Shown here: one piece after another, positions 25,151 to 32,890 of the stretch | Position numbering within the stretch: the first letter of the stretch is position 1 | Layout: each line of letters starts with the position of its first letter | Translations under genes and position numbers: made by a program | Assembly (NCBI GenBank): GCA_965199945.1 | Contig: OZ241354.1 | Location: 3,906,001 to 3,970,000 of the forward strand | Direction of reading: 5' to 3' | Length of the DNA stretch: 64,000 bases | Source of the DNA: VXYL01 sp965199945 | Lineage (GTDB): Bacteria; Pseudomonadota; Gammaproteobacteria; Pseudomonadales; Azotimanducaceae | The notes under the pieces: model-generated | Told to the model about the DNA's origin: nothing | The model's input: only the letters and a program-made list of their open reading frames with translations | The model's database searches: none

Positions 25151-26860
25151 ATGGGGTGGGCGAGAACAAAAGAAGCCGGATGGTTTGTCGGCGCCGTCTT
25201 GGTGTCCATGGCGTTCGCCCAAAGCGCAGACGCCATCACATTCACGCTCGACAACCGGAGCGACGTGGTCATTCAGCAAGTTGAGGCCGGGCCAGACTAT
25301 GACGACGACTGGGGCGAGGATTTGCTGGCATCAACGGTACTTCCACCTGGCAGCAGACGCCAATTCGATGTTCGGGGAGCAGCTACCCACTGCATGTTCG
25401 ACATTCGCGTCAAATGGACGAACGGCCTCTATCGGACCTTCATGGGGCGCGACCTATGCGAGAACGCCTATGTGGTGTTTGATGGGGGTCGCGGTTTGGT
25501 CATTTCGAACGAGAGCCGGACGACAATCGCGATGGTGCAGGCGAATCCAGACTTTGAGGAATCGTGGGGGCCGGACAGACTCAGGGACGACGAAATCATC
25601 GCGCCGGGGTACCAACGGGTCATCATGCTGGAAGAGCGGTACAAGAATCACTGCACTTTCGACGTCCGGTTGACGACACCGGCACGAGCCAGCGTCCAAT
25701 ACCGCCGAAACCTGTGCGACGATCCGAGGATCGTGTTCCTTGAAGGAAACGAGCTGACGGTCGCAAACGAGGGAGGAGATACCGTCTACTTCATTCGCGT
25801 ATCTATTGACCACGAAAGCGAAGGATGGGGCGCGGATCTCTTGGCTGCGGAAGGTACGTTGTCGCCGGGCGAGGAGTACACAACGCGATTGCACCAATTC
25901 ACAGAGGATCAGTGCCTGTTCGACGTCCTTGTCGAAGACGAGGGGCAGCACGTTTATGAGGAAGTCGACATCTGTAAGACAGCGCGGCTTGTTCATCCGA
26001 GGGGAGACGATGGCCCTCCGACTCCATCGGTTGTTCCTCGGGAAGATCCGGCCGTCGGCAAGCCAGCCGGCCACCAATTCCAGGACTGCGAGGGCTGGGG
26101 TTGTCCATGGATGGTTGTGGTAAACGGCGGTGCGTTCGAGCGCGGCTCTTGGGAAAGGGACGACGAAGCCCCGGTTACGAACGTGACGGTGCCAGGGCCC
26201 TTCGCAGTGGGTCAGTTCGAAGTGTCCGTCGGGCAGTTCGAGGAGTTTGCGCGGGACACCGGCCACGATGGCGGGAGTGATTGTCAAGTGAAGAGGGCGG
26301 GATGGGCGCGTTTGACGGAAAGGCGGGGAGCGGGTCGGACCGAAGGGCGAAGCTGGCGCAATCCGGGGTTCGATCAGGACGACGCACATCCGGTCGTCTG
26401 CGTGAGCTGGAACGACGCCGTCGCATACACGAGATGGCTCGCGGAAAAGGCGGGGCGGCCGTACCGACTCCTTACGGAGGCGGAAGCGGAATTGCTGGCA
26501 CGGGCGTCCGCCACCAACTTCAAACAATCTGGGCGGGCCAACTGCCGTGACTGCGGAAGCCGATGGGACGGCAAGAGCACGTCGCCGGTCGGAAGATTGC
26601 GCCCCGACAAGCTGGGCTTGAGCGGCGTGTTCGGCAATGCGGCGGAGTGGGTGCAAGACTGCTATCAGAGCGGCTACAGCAACGCGCCCCGAGACGGGTC
26701 GGCGTGGTCGTCTCCCTCCTGTGAACGCCGAGTGGTGCGCGGAGGCTGTTGGTCGACGAGTGCGCAAGAATTGCGCGCATCTGGTCGCGACAGCGATGAC
26801 GCGGGCAGTCGGAGCGGCTGCGTGGGACTCCGCGTGGCTAGAGGAATAGGCCAGGAGTAG
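25151..26860 (+). CDS. Secreted protein with three Cys-pair beta repeats and an FGE-sulfatase domain
   Basis: The 569-residue protein has a signal peptide (1-28, ending QSADA) and no membrane anchor. Three homologous repeats of about 82 residues follow (29-110, 116-197, 201-283). Each holds a (D/E)xWGxDxL segment, a PG turn, CxFD(I/V)xV, and a second Cys in (D/N)(L/I)C, giving Cys pairs 81/103, 168/189 and 255/275. The same domain occurs once in the kinase at 22482-25073. An FGE-sulfatase-type domain fills 320-566 (VNGGAFERGS, LLTEAEAELLA, GNAAEWVQDCY, VRGGCW). It looks like a soluble version of the kinase ectodomain and could be its ligand or partner. A GAGGAGGAG ribosome site precedes ATG 25151. 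Confidence 0.85.
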   Translation: MGWARTKEAGWFVGAVLVSMAFAQSADAITFTLDNRSDVVIQQVEAGPDYDDDWGEDLLASTVLPPGSRRQFDVRGAATHCMFDIRVKWTNGLYRTFMGRDLCENAYVVFDGGRGLVISNESRTTIAMVQANPDFEESWGPDRLRDDEIIAPGYQRVIMLEERYKNHCTFDVRLTTPARASVQYRRNLCDDPRIVFLEGNELTVANEGGDTVYFIRVSIDHESEGWGADLLAAEGTLSPGEEYTTRLHQFTEDQCLFDVLVEDEGQHVYEEVDICKTARLVHPRGDDGPPTPSVVPREDPAVGKPAGHQFQDCEGWGCPWMVVVNGGAFERGSWERDDEAPVTNVTVPGPFAVGQFEVSVGQFEEFARDTGHDGGSDCQVKRAGWARLTERRGAGRTEGRSWRNPGFDQDDAHPVVCVSWNDAVAYTRWLAEKAGRPYRLLTEAEAELLARASATNFKQSGRANCRDCGSRWDGKSTSPVGRLRPDKLGLSGVFGNAAEWVQDCYQSGYSNAPRDGSAWSSPSCERRVVRGGCWSTSAQELRASGRDSDDAGSRSGCVGLRVARGIGQE

Positions 26861-26879
26861 GTCGTGGTCTCGCGATTGT

Positions 26880-26913
26880 GGCGCATGTGCGCCGACGTTG
26901 ATTGAACGTCGGC
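26880..26913 (+). promoter_or_regulatory. Hairpin between FGE-protein and GspG-fusion genes
   Basis: An exact stem of nine bases, 26891-26899 pairing with 26905-26913, encloses a five-base loop. It is preceded by the near-palindrome GCGCATGTGCGC at 26880-26891. It ends about ten bases before the next start codon and lacks a T-run, so it may limit read-through or mask the ribosome site. Function is inferred. Confidence 0.45.
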
Positions 26914-26923
26914 AAAGCGCAGG

Positions 26924-28645
26924 ATGAAGACGTTCAAGCGATCTACCCGCACTTGGGTGCTTGTTGCCGTCGTCGTCGTTGTCGTGGCGGCTGTGGTCGC
27001 CTCGGTTGTAGGAGTGCGCTACGAACGCATTCAGCAAGTGGAAGAGCGAGCACGGGTGCTGATCGCAGAGGCCGGGTTGAGGTCGTTCGAGTCGGCATTG
27101 CTCTCGTATCGGCTGGACACTGGCGTATTTCCGTCCACCGACCAGGGCTTGCGGGCATTGCTGACGCCGCCGAAGGATGTCGCAGCATCTTGGGCTGGCC
27201 CCTATGTCTCGGACGTGCCAGTTGATCCGTGGGAGGCGCCTTACCAGTACGCGTACCCAGCGGACGCGTCGAATGGCTTTGCGATCTACTCCCTCGGAGC
27301 GGATTCGGCGCCGGGAGGCGAAGGCCTCAACGCGGACCTTCGAATTTTTGGGGAACCTAAGCTCGAGGAGCCCGAACCAGACGTGCCGCGGAAGCCAACA
27401 GGCGCACCATTCCACATCCAGACTGTCCCAGCGAACGCACGGGTGCGCATCATGGACATCGCCGAGGCATACCGAGACGGCATGGCGCTGGCGCCAAGAG
27501 CATACCGCGTGGAAGTGAGCGCACCGGGCTTCCGCACGAAAGCGGAGGACGTGTGGCACGGCATGTCGGCCACGACATATCAAGTCGTGCTGGATCCGAT
27601 TCCTCCCGAAGAAGCACCGCTCTTTGTCGAGACGGTTCCAAGGCACGCGCGAGTGCGCATCATGGATGTCGCACAGGCATACCAAGACGGCATGGCGCTG
27701 GCACCAGGAGAATATCGTGTGGAAGTGAGTGCGGTTGGCTTCTACACCAAGACCGAAGTCGTGCGGCACGGAACGTCGGCCACGGCGCATCGCGTCGTGC
27801 TGGACCAGGTTGTTCCTGAAGAAGCGCCGTTCTTTGTCGAAACGACCCCATCCGATGCACTGGTGAGCGTCATGGGTGCCGACGGAACGGCCTTGTGGGA
27901 TTCGAGGCCGATGGAACGACCTGGCGTGCGACTGCCGCCTGGCGACTATTGGGTAGGGGCCAGAGCTGAGGGCTACGATGCACAGGAGGAACGTCGAGTG
28001 TCGCACGGCACGTCGCCGACGACGCATCGAATCGTGTTGACTCTTTCCTCTACCGTGTTCGAAGGAGCACCATCTGCGGATGCGCCGATTTTTGTCGAGA
28101 CGGTTCCGCCCGACGCTTTAGTGAAGGTTGTACATGGCGACGGAGCGGTGGTTTGGCAATCGAGGCGGATGCGGCGGCCCGGCGTGGAAACGCCGCCCGG
28201 CTCCTATCGAATAGTCGTGAGCGCACAAGGCTTCCGCGAGAAGACGGTGGGGGTGTCGCACGGATCATCCCGCTCCGCCACGCGAGTGGCCTTGGTGGCG
28301 ATTCCGCCTCCGCCCGACCCGCCTGCCCAAAGGGCGACTCCCCCCGACACGAGAACGCGGCCTGCGGATATCCAGGAATACCGTCTCATGGAACGAGTTG
28401 AACCTAACTTTCCGCGTACCGCGGCACGACGGGACGTGGGAGGGCACGTCGTGCTGTCGTTTACGATTGCGCCAACCGGTCGTGTGGAGGATGTCGTTGT
28501 AGTCGAGGCAAAACCGCGGGGCCTCTTTGACCGCGCCGCGCGAGCGGCTCTGAACAGGTGGCGGTACACCCCAAGGACCGTAGACGGCGTACCCGTCGAG
28601 GTGCGCGGCGTGCAGGCCCGATTCGACTTTCAGTTGGAGGATTGA
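26924..28645 (+). CDS. GspG-like pseudopilin domain fused to four PEGA repeats and a TonB C-terminal domain
   Basis: A 573-residue protein with one N-terminal membrane helix (11-31). Residues about 55-142 match the type II secretion major pseudopilin GspG (LDTGVFPSTDQGLRALL, DPWEAPYQYAYP, IYSLGADSAPGGEG), but the prepilin cleavage motif GFTLxE is absent, so it is not processed as a pilin. Four PEGA-type repeats follow (161-224, 231-294, 301-373, 387-459); the first two are near copies at DNA level with a 210-base unit. A TonB C-terminal domain (485-573; EYRLMERVEPNFP) ends the chain. PEGA and TonB domains reach toward surface structures and outer-membrane receptors, so the protein probably bridges the periplasm and may transmit force from the stator pair. 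I know of no named family with this order. Confidence 0.85.
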   Translation: MKTFKRSTRTWVLVAVVVVVVAAVVASVVGVRYERIQQVEERARVLIAEAGLRSFESALLSYRLDTGVFPSTDQGLRALLTPPKDVAASWAGPYVSDVPVDPWEAPYQYAYPADASNGFAIYSLGADSAPGGEGLNADLRIFGEPKLEEPEPDVPRKPTGAPFHIQTVPANARVRIMDIAEAYRDGMALAPRAYRVEVSAPGFRTKAEDVWHGMSATTYQVVLDPIPPEEAPLFVETVPRHARVRIMDVAQAYQDGMALAPGEYRVEVSAVGFYTKTEVVRHGTSATAHRVVLDQVVPEEAPFFVETTPSDALVSVMGADGTALWDSRPMERPGVRLPPGDYWVGARAEGYDAQEERRVSHGTSPTTHRIVLTLSSTVFEGAPSADAPIFVETVPPDALVKVVHGDGAVVWQSRRMRRPGVETPPGSYRIVVSAQGFREKTVGVSHGSSRSATRVALVAIPPPPDPPAQRATPPDTRTRPADIQEYRLMERVEPNFPRTAARRDVGGHVVLSFTIAPTGRVEDVVVVEAKPRGLFDRAARAALNRWRYTPRTVDGVPVEVRGVQARFDFQLED

Positions 28646-28742
28646 CTTCCCGATGCCGAGGACGCGGCGCGAACTGCCAATGGGGAATGCGGCAAGATGA
28701 ACCAATGTGCCAATGTGCGAACGAACGTCGAGCGGCGACATC

Positions 28743-30830
28743 ATGCGTAGCCCAACGCCATCGCGAAGCTTCATGCGCGCGGCGCTTGTGGCGCTCGTCA
28801 TCGCGCTGAGCGCCGCCGCGGGCACGGATGGCCAATCGTCGCTGGAGCACCCGATCGAGGACGTCTCGGCTCGGTTGTCGCAGGCGATTGAGCAGGACGA
28901 CGCCGAGACGGTGTTGCGGCTGCTGCCGGGCCTGGATGCGGCGGACGCCACTGAAGCGCTCGTCGTGGCCGCCAGCCTGGACAGCCACAAGGTCGTTGCA
29001 GCGCTGTTGGAATCATCGGTCGAGGCGAGCGCCCCAACACGCTATCTGCTCAGGAGCGGCTGGGGGGTCCGTTTCGAGGGCTACACGGCGCTTCACGCGG
29101 CGGCCGAGTACGAGTCCATCGCTTCGGCGGCGCTGTTGCTTGAATACGGCGCGGATGTGAACGCACAGGCGGAAAGCGGGTGGACGCCGCTTCACCTGGC
29201 CCTGCTCCTGGGAACGGCCCGGCCCGATCTGGCGGTGGCCAAGCTGCTGCTCGCGCAAGGCGCCGACCCTGCGGCGGCGACGGATTTGGTCGGTTGGACG
29301 CCGCTGCACCTGGCTGCGCTGCAAGCGCCCAGCCTCGCCGACGCCGTGCTTGCCGGCGACGCGCCTTGCTGCGGCGGCGAGGGCGCGGCAGCGCTTGCGT
29401 TGGTCGAGGCGATGCTGGCCAAGGGCGCGGATGCGAAGGCGCGCACGCGCCTGGGAGGCTGGACGCCGTGGCGGCTGGCGACGAACCGGCTGCGGCACAA
29501 AACCAAGGGCAGGTGGGAACGCTTGGCGGAGCGCGATCCGGTGCTGGGCGCGCTGCGCGCCGCTGGCGGGGAGGACGACGGCGACGACGCTGCGCCGTTG
29601 ACGCCGCTGCCTATCCACACGGCAGGATCGGGCGGCACTTGGCAGGGCGTGGACACGTCGGGGCACCCCGGGACCGTCGCTCCGGCTGCCGGTTCCGCGG
29701 TCGGGCGCGTGCGCATTGCCTATGCCTTGCCGAGCGGGTTCGTCTTCGGCGGGCGCGAGATGCAAGGCAGCGTCACTTCCGCCGGTGCCGAAGAACGTCT
29801 GCTGTTCGAAATCTTCGAGCTCGTCGACGAAGACCGTCACCGCTCCGGCCGATACGAAGCGGCTGCGGTGGAAGATCGGCACGGCGTGGTGCGGCCGATC
29901 ATGGTCTACGACGACTACACGACCTTCGTGGGCACCTGTCGGGATCCGCAGACGAACACGGACGTGGCGATGTTCCAGCACTCCTACGACGGCAGCTGCT
30001 GCACGTCCGAGGACCGCGTGTATTTGCAGTACGACGACGCCAAAGGCGCGTTCGCCACGGTTGTGCGCGAAGTCCCAGTGCTGCACGAGCAAGAGCTGGA
30101 TGCTTCGTCGCTGGCGGCAGACGCGCAAGGCGTTTGCGATTGGCGAGGGCAGGCGTCCGCCCAGACCGCCTACGAAGCAGCCATCGCCGCCCTGCGCGTG
30201 GGCGAGGCGTCGGGCCTGGAGACGAACGGCGAGATGCAGCCGTTGCCAACGCGGGCGGTTTCCGCGGCGGAGGTCGCCATGCAGCTGGACAAGCTGCGCG
30301 CGTTGCCGGAGGACGTGATCGGGATTTGGGAGGTCGAGGGCGAATCGCGTTGGAAAGTGGTGGGCGTCGAATACAAGCGGCTGCACAGCCAGCCGCGGGT
30401 TCCGGCCAGCGACGGGAAGGACGAGTTCCGCACCCCTTGCGAGGGCGCGCTGCTCGCTTGGGACGGCTTGCAGCGCGAATGGCGCTCGCTCCTCGACTGC
30501 GCGGCTCTCGAAGAAGTGGAAATCCACGGCGAGACGCTGACGGTCGCCGTCGGCGAAGGGGTGGGCGAGATGTTTCTCCTGGACGAGCAGGCGGCGGCCC
30601 GCGGCGAGATGCACACTGCGCCGTACTACCCGCCCTGGAAAGTCCATGACGGAACGCTGTCCGCCGCGGCCTATTCGCGCGACTGGCCGGAGTGCCCGTC
30701 GCGCAGCGATGGCCGCGTCTGCTACCTGGAGATCGACCTGCCGACTGGCGCTGCCCGAGTCGAGGCCCAGCCCTTGGGGCATCAATGGATCTACTCGCGC
30801 CGGGGACTTCCAGAAAGGGTCAGCGATTGA
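28743..30830 (+). CDS. Exported ankyrin-repeat protein
   Basis: A protein of about 695 residues from ATG 28743 (GTG 28707 and ATG 28773 are alternatives). A signal segment (ALVALVIALSAAAG) suggests export. Ankyrin repeats occupy roughly the first 270 residues: GYTALHAAAEYES, GWTPLHLALLLG, GWTPLHLAALQ and GWTPWRLATN each mark one unit. The second half has no family that I recognise; it is rich in Asp, Glu, Trp and Tyr, contains paired Cys (GTCRDP, GSCCTSED, DGRVCYLEI) and could be a beta-rich domain. The gene is last but one in the island, about 100 bases after the GspG fusion. Ankyrin repeats bind proteins, so it may tether or inhibit a partner in the periplasm. Confidence 0.8.
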   Translation: MRSPTPSRSFMRAALVALVIALSAAAGTDGQSSLEHPIEDVSARLSQAIEQDDAETVLRLLPGLDAADATEALVVAASLDSHKVVAALLESSVEASAPTRYLLRSGWGVRFEGYTALHAAAEYESIASAALLLEYGADVNAQAESGWTPLHLALLLGTARPDLAVAKLLLAQGADPAAATDLVGWTPLHLAALQAPSLADAVLAGDAPCCGGEGAAALALVEAMLAKGADAKARTRLGGWTPWRLATNRLRHKTKGRWERLAERDPVLGALRAAGGEDDGDDAAPLTPLPIHTAGSGGTWQGVDTSGHPGTVAPAAGSAVGRVRIAYALPSGFVFGGREMQGSVTSAGAEERLLFEIFELVDEDRHRSGRYEAAAVEDRHGVVRPIMVYDDYTTFVGTCRDPQTNTDVAMFQHSYDGSCCTSEDRVYLQYDDAKGAFATVVREVPVLHEQELDASSLAADAQGVCDWRGQASAQTAYEAAIAALRVGEASGLETNGEMQPLPTRAVSAAEVAMQLDKLRALPEDVIGIWEVEGESRWKVVGVEYKRLHSQPRVPASDGKDEFRTPCEGALLAWDGLQREWRSLLDCAALEEVEIHGETLTVAVGEGVGEMFLLDEQAAARGEMHTAPYYPPWKVHDGTLSAAAYSRDWPECPSRSDGRVCYLEIDLPTGAARVEAQPLGHQWIYSRRGLPERVSD

Positions 30831-30926
30831 TGGCACCTAACCATTGGTCGCACTGGGCACGAGTCACTTCGAGTTGCTGGCGGGCGGTTACGCTCGACAG
30901 CGCAACGACACCAGCCTAAAGGAGGC

Positions 30927-31688
30927 ATGAAAATGGGAACTAAGATGAAAAAAATGCTGAACGGCGCCGCCCTGCTTGCCGTCTTCGCTTGCGCCGTCGC
31001 GGCCGCAAACGAAGTCGATGAAAGGGGCGGCATTTCGATTGGCGTCGACGGCGGCACGTTGGGCCTGGGGATCAGCGCGGGATACGACCTGCCGGGTGCG
31101 CCACTGGTCGTTCGAGGCCGCTACGGCCGTTTCGACTACGGATTCGACCGCCAGGTGAGCGGGAATGAGTTCGAGGGCGACCTTGAACTGCAGCAGTTTG
31201 GAATGCTGTTGGACTGGTTCCCAGTCGGCGGCAGCGGATTTCGAGTCACCGGCGGCGTTCTTTGGAACGGGAATGCGTTTGTGGCAAGCAGCAACAGCAG
31301 CAACCTCGACATTGGCGAAGCAAGGTATTCGGGCACACTGAACGTGGACCTGGAACTTGGCGACGGCGCCGCTCCGTATCTAGGGCTGGGATGGCGGAGT
31401 CGCCAAAACAGCGGGTTTGGCTTCTTCGTGGACGCCGGCGTGTTGCTTCAAGGCACGCCCAGCGTCTCGGCGTCGGGCTCGCTGGCAGCCTCCGGATTTG
31501 GCACTTGCGGCTTCACCGTGTCCAACTCTGGCGCCGTCGATCTCAGCGGCGCCTTGTGCGATCGCGCAATGGGGCTGACCACTGATTTGGTCCGGAATCT
31601 ACAGACGGAGCACGAAGCCCTAGGCGACGACCTCAGCGACTTGGAGATTTGGCCGGTGGTGCTCGTTGGGGTGAGCTGGACTCCCTGA
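30927..31688 (+). CDS. Outer-membrane beta-barrel candidate
   Basis: A 253-residue protein with a signal peptide ending near VAAANE. The mature part is built of alternating hydrophobic stretches with many Gly and aromatic residues (VRGRYGRFDYGFD, LELQQFGMLLDWFPVGG, YLGLGWRSR, GFGFFVDAGVLLQG) and ends in VVLVGVSWTP. The pattern is that of an eight-stranded OmpW/OmpA-like barrel, although the last residue is Pro where Phe is usual. The start is ATG 30927 after AAAGGAGG, the best ribosome site in the island. As the final gene it could provide the outer-membrane end of a trans-envelope complex. Confidence 0.72.
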   Translation: MKMGTKMKKMLNGAALLAVFACAVAAANEVDERGGISIGVDGGTLGLGISAGYDLPGAPLVVRGRYGRFDYGFDRQVSGNEFEGDLELQQFGMLLDWFPVGGSGFRVTGGVLWNGNAFVASSNSSNLDIGEARYSGTLNVDLELGDGAAPYLGLGWRSRQNSGFGFFVDAGVLLQGTPSVSASGSLAASGFGTCGFTVSNSGAVDLSGALCDRAMGLTTDLVRNLQTEHEALGDDLSDLEIWPVVLVGVSWTP

Positions 31689-31748
31689 CCGAAGCGAACG
31701 AAAGGCCCGGTGCGGAAGAGAGGTTAGGGGTTCGTACTCGATCTTCAA

Positions 31749-31770
31749 GCCGTGCGCGTGACGGCACGGC
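31749..31770. terminator. Possible terminator between convergent barrel and SIR2 genes
   Basis: A seven-base perfect stem (GCCGTGC with GCACGGC) and an eight-base loop lie in the 185-base gap between the convergent genes ending at 31688 and 31874. There is no T-run on either strand, so a Rho-independent terminator is only tentative. Nothing else is seen in this gap. Confidence 0.3.
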
Positions 31771-31873
31771 TGACGATCGAGTTGGAGATCTGCGCGAACT
31801 GTGAATCCGCTGGCACCGGGCCAGCGCCTCTCTGACGCCGTGTTGGAACTGCCCGCGGCCCAGCGCCAACGGC

Positions 31874-32866
31874 CTACTGAATCAGTTGCTGCTGTTGCCG
31901 TTCGCCGATTCGTTCGTATTTCCACTCTGGCGGGATGAAGTTCAGCAGGCCGTCCAGATCGACCATGAACTCTGCGAAGCGGCGGTCTATGGCGCGTATC
32001 CGTAGGCGCTCCGCCCAATACTTGCGCACGGTGCTGTCGGCGCGCGGGAATACGGAATACCAATGCAGGCCGCCGTTGTTCTTCTTGATGTTGTAGAGGC
32101 GGGCGGCGATGTCCATGTCCGTCATGCTGTAGCCGACCATCAGCACGCAGGCGTTCTTGGCTTGGGCCAGCCAGCCGTTCAGCATCGCTTGTTTGTCCGC
32201 GATCATGTCAAAGTAGTCGATGGTGGTAATCACCGGGCCGCCGGAGCCGACGGGATCCAAGGCGCGGTCCGCGGAGCCGTGCGGCTTGTACAGGGGAATG
32301 AAGTTCGGCACCACACGCTGTTGCGCGGAGAAGATCGCCACCAACGGCGGCACGCCATTGTTCGGCATTTGCAGATGCCACGCCTGCTCCACCAGCAGGT
32401 CGGTGTTGGTGGTGAAGAGGGAATTGGGGTTCAGGTAGCGCAGCACGGCGTGTTGCCATAGCGTTCTCTCCGTGCGAAAGCGCGACGCCACGAACTCGGT
32501 GACCGGTGCGCGGCCCACCTTGGTTTCGGCGAACGCTGCGGCTTGGTCGAGCGTCATGGCGCCGAGGTTGCCGAAGTCGAAGTCCGCGTTGGGCGGCAGC
32601 ATGAAGCGCCGCCAGAGTTCGTCGCGCAGCGCCACCGCCGTGGGGGGCTTCTCGCCGCTGGCCGTGGCGCCGACGGACGCGCCCGCGCCGAGCAGGACGA
32701 CGAGGTTCTCGCCGTAGCCAGCCGCCAAGTTGCCGGCCAATTCGTGGAGATTTTCGTCTTCGGGCCGATCGCGCCGCAGCGCGTAGGGGGCCACGTCGAC
32801 GGGCTTGCGCTCGTGGTCTCGGTTCATCTTCGCGGCCGCTTGCACGGGTTTCGGGTTCGTGGGCAC
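31874..32866 (-). CDS. SIR2-like NAD-binding domain protein
   Basis: A 330-residue protein (GTG 32866; the ATG at 32827 would remove 13 residues). The Rossmann-type motif VVLLGAGASVGA near residue 57, FTTNTD, the catalytic-position His in LYKPHGSAD and LMVGYSMTD identify a SIR2_2-type domain. Such proteins bind NAD and, in several defence systems (Thoeris ThsA, SIR2-APAZ, DSR), hydrolyse it to halt phage growth. Here the domain stands alone with about 40 unassigned N-terminal residues and a short C-terminal tail, and it runs opposite to the island, ending 185 bases from it. It may belong to the island as an effector or be a separate gene. Confidence 0.85.
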   Translation of the reverse strand: MPTNPKPVQAAAKMNRDHERKPVDVAPYALRRDRPEDENLHELAGNLAAGYGENLVVLLGAGASVGATASGEKPPTAVALRDELWRRFMLPPNADFDFGNLGAMTLDQAAAFAETKVGRAPVTEFVASRFRTERTLWQHAVLRYLNPNSLFTTNTDLLVEQAWHLQMPNNGVPPLVAIFSAQQRVVPNFIPLYKPHGSADRALDPVGSGGPVITTIDYFDMIADKQAMLNGWLAQAKNACVLMVGYSMTDMDIAARLYNIKKNNGGLHWYSVFPRADSTVRKYWAERLRIRAIDRRFAEFMVDLDGLLNFIPPEWKYERIGERQQQQLIQ

Positions 32867-32890
32867 TCTACTTCCACCGGCTGGATGCGG

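Noticed and set aside
24300..26860. FGE-sulfatase domains as targets of a diversity-generating retroelement
   Set aside because: Such C-terminal domains are frequent DGR targets, but no reverse transcriptase, template repeat or adenine-biased variable repeat was seen in the window.
10493..31688. Type VI secretion or a known Zorya locus
   Set aside because: FHA, PP2C and kinase genes can accompany T6SS, but no Tss/Hcp/Vgr genes are present, and Zorya's helicase/nuclease components (ZorC, ZorD or ZorE) are absent.
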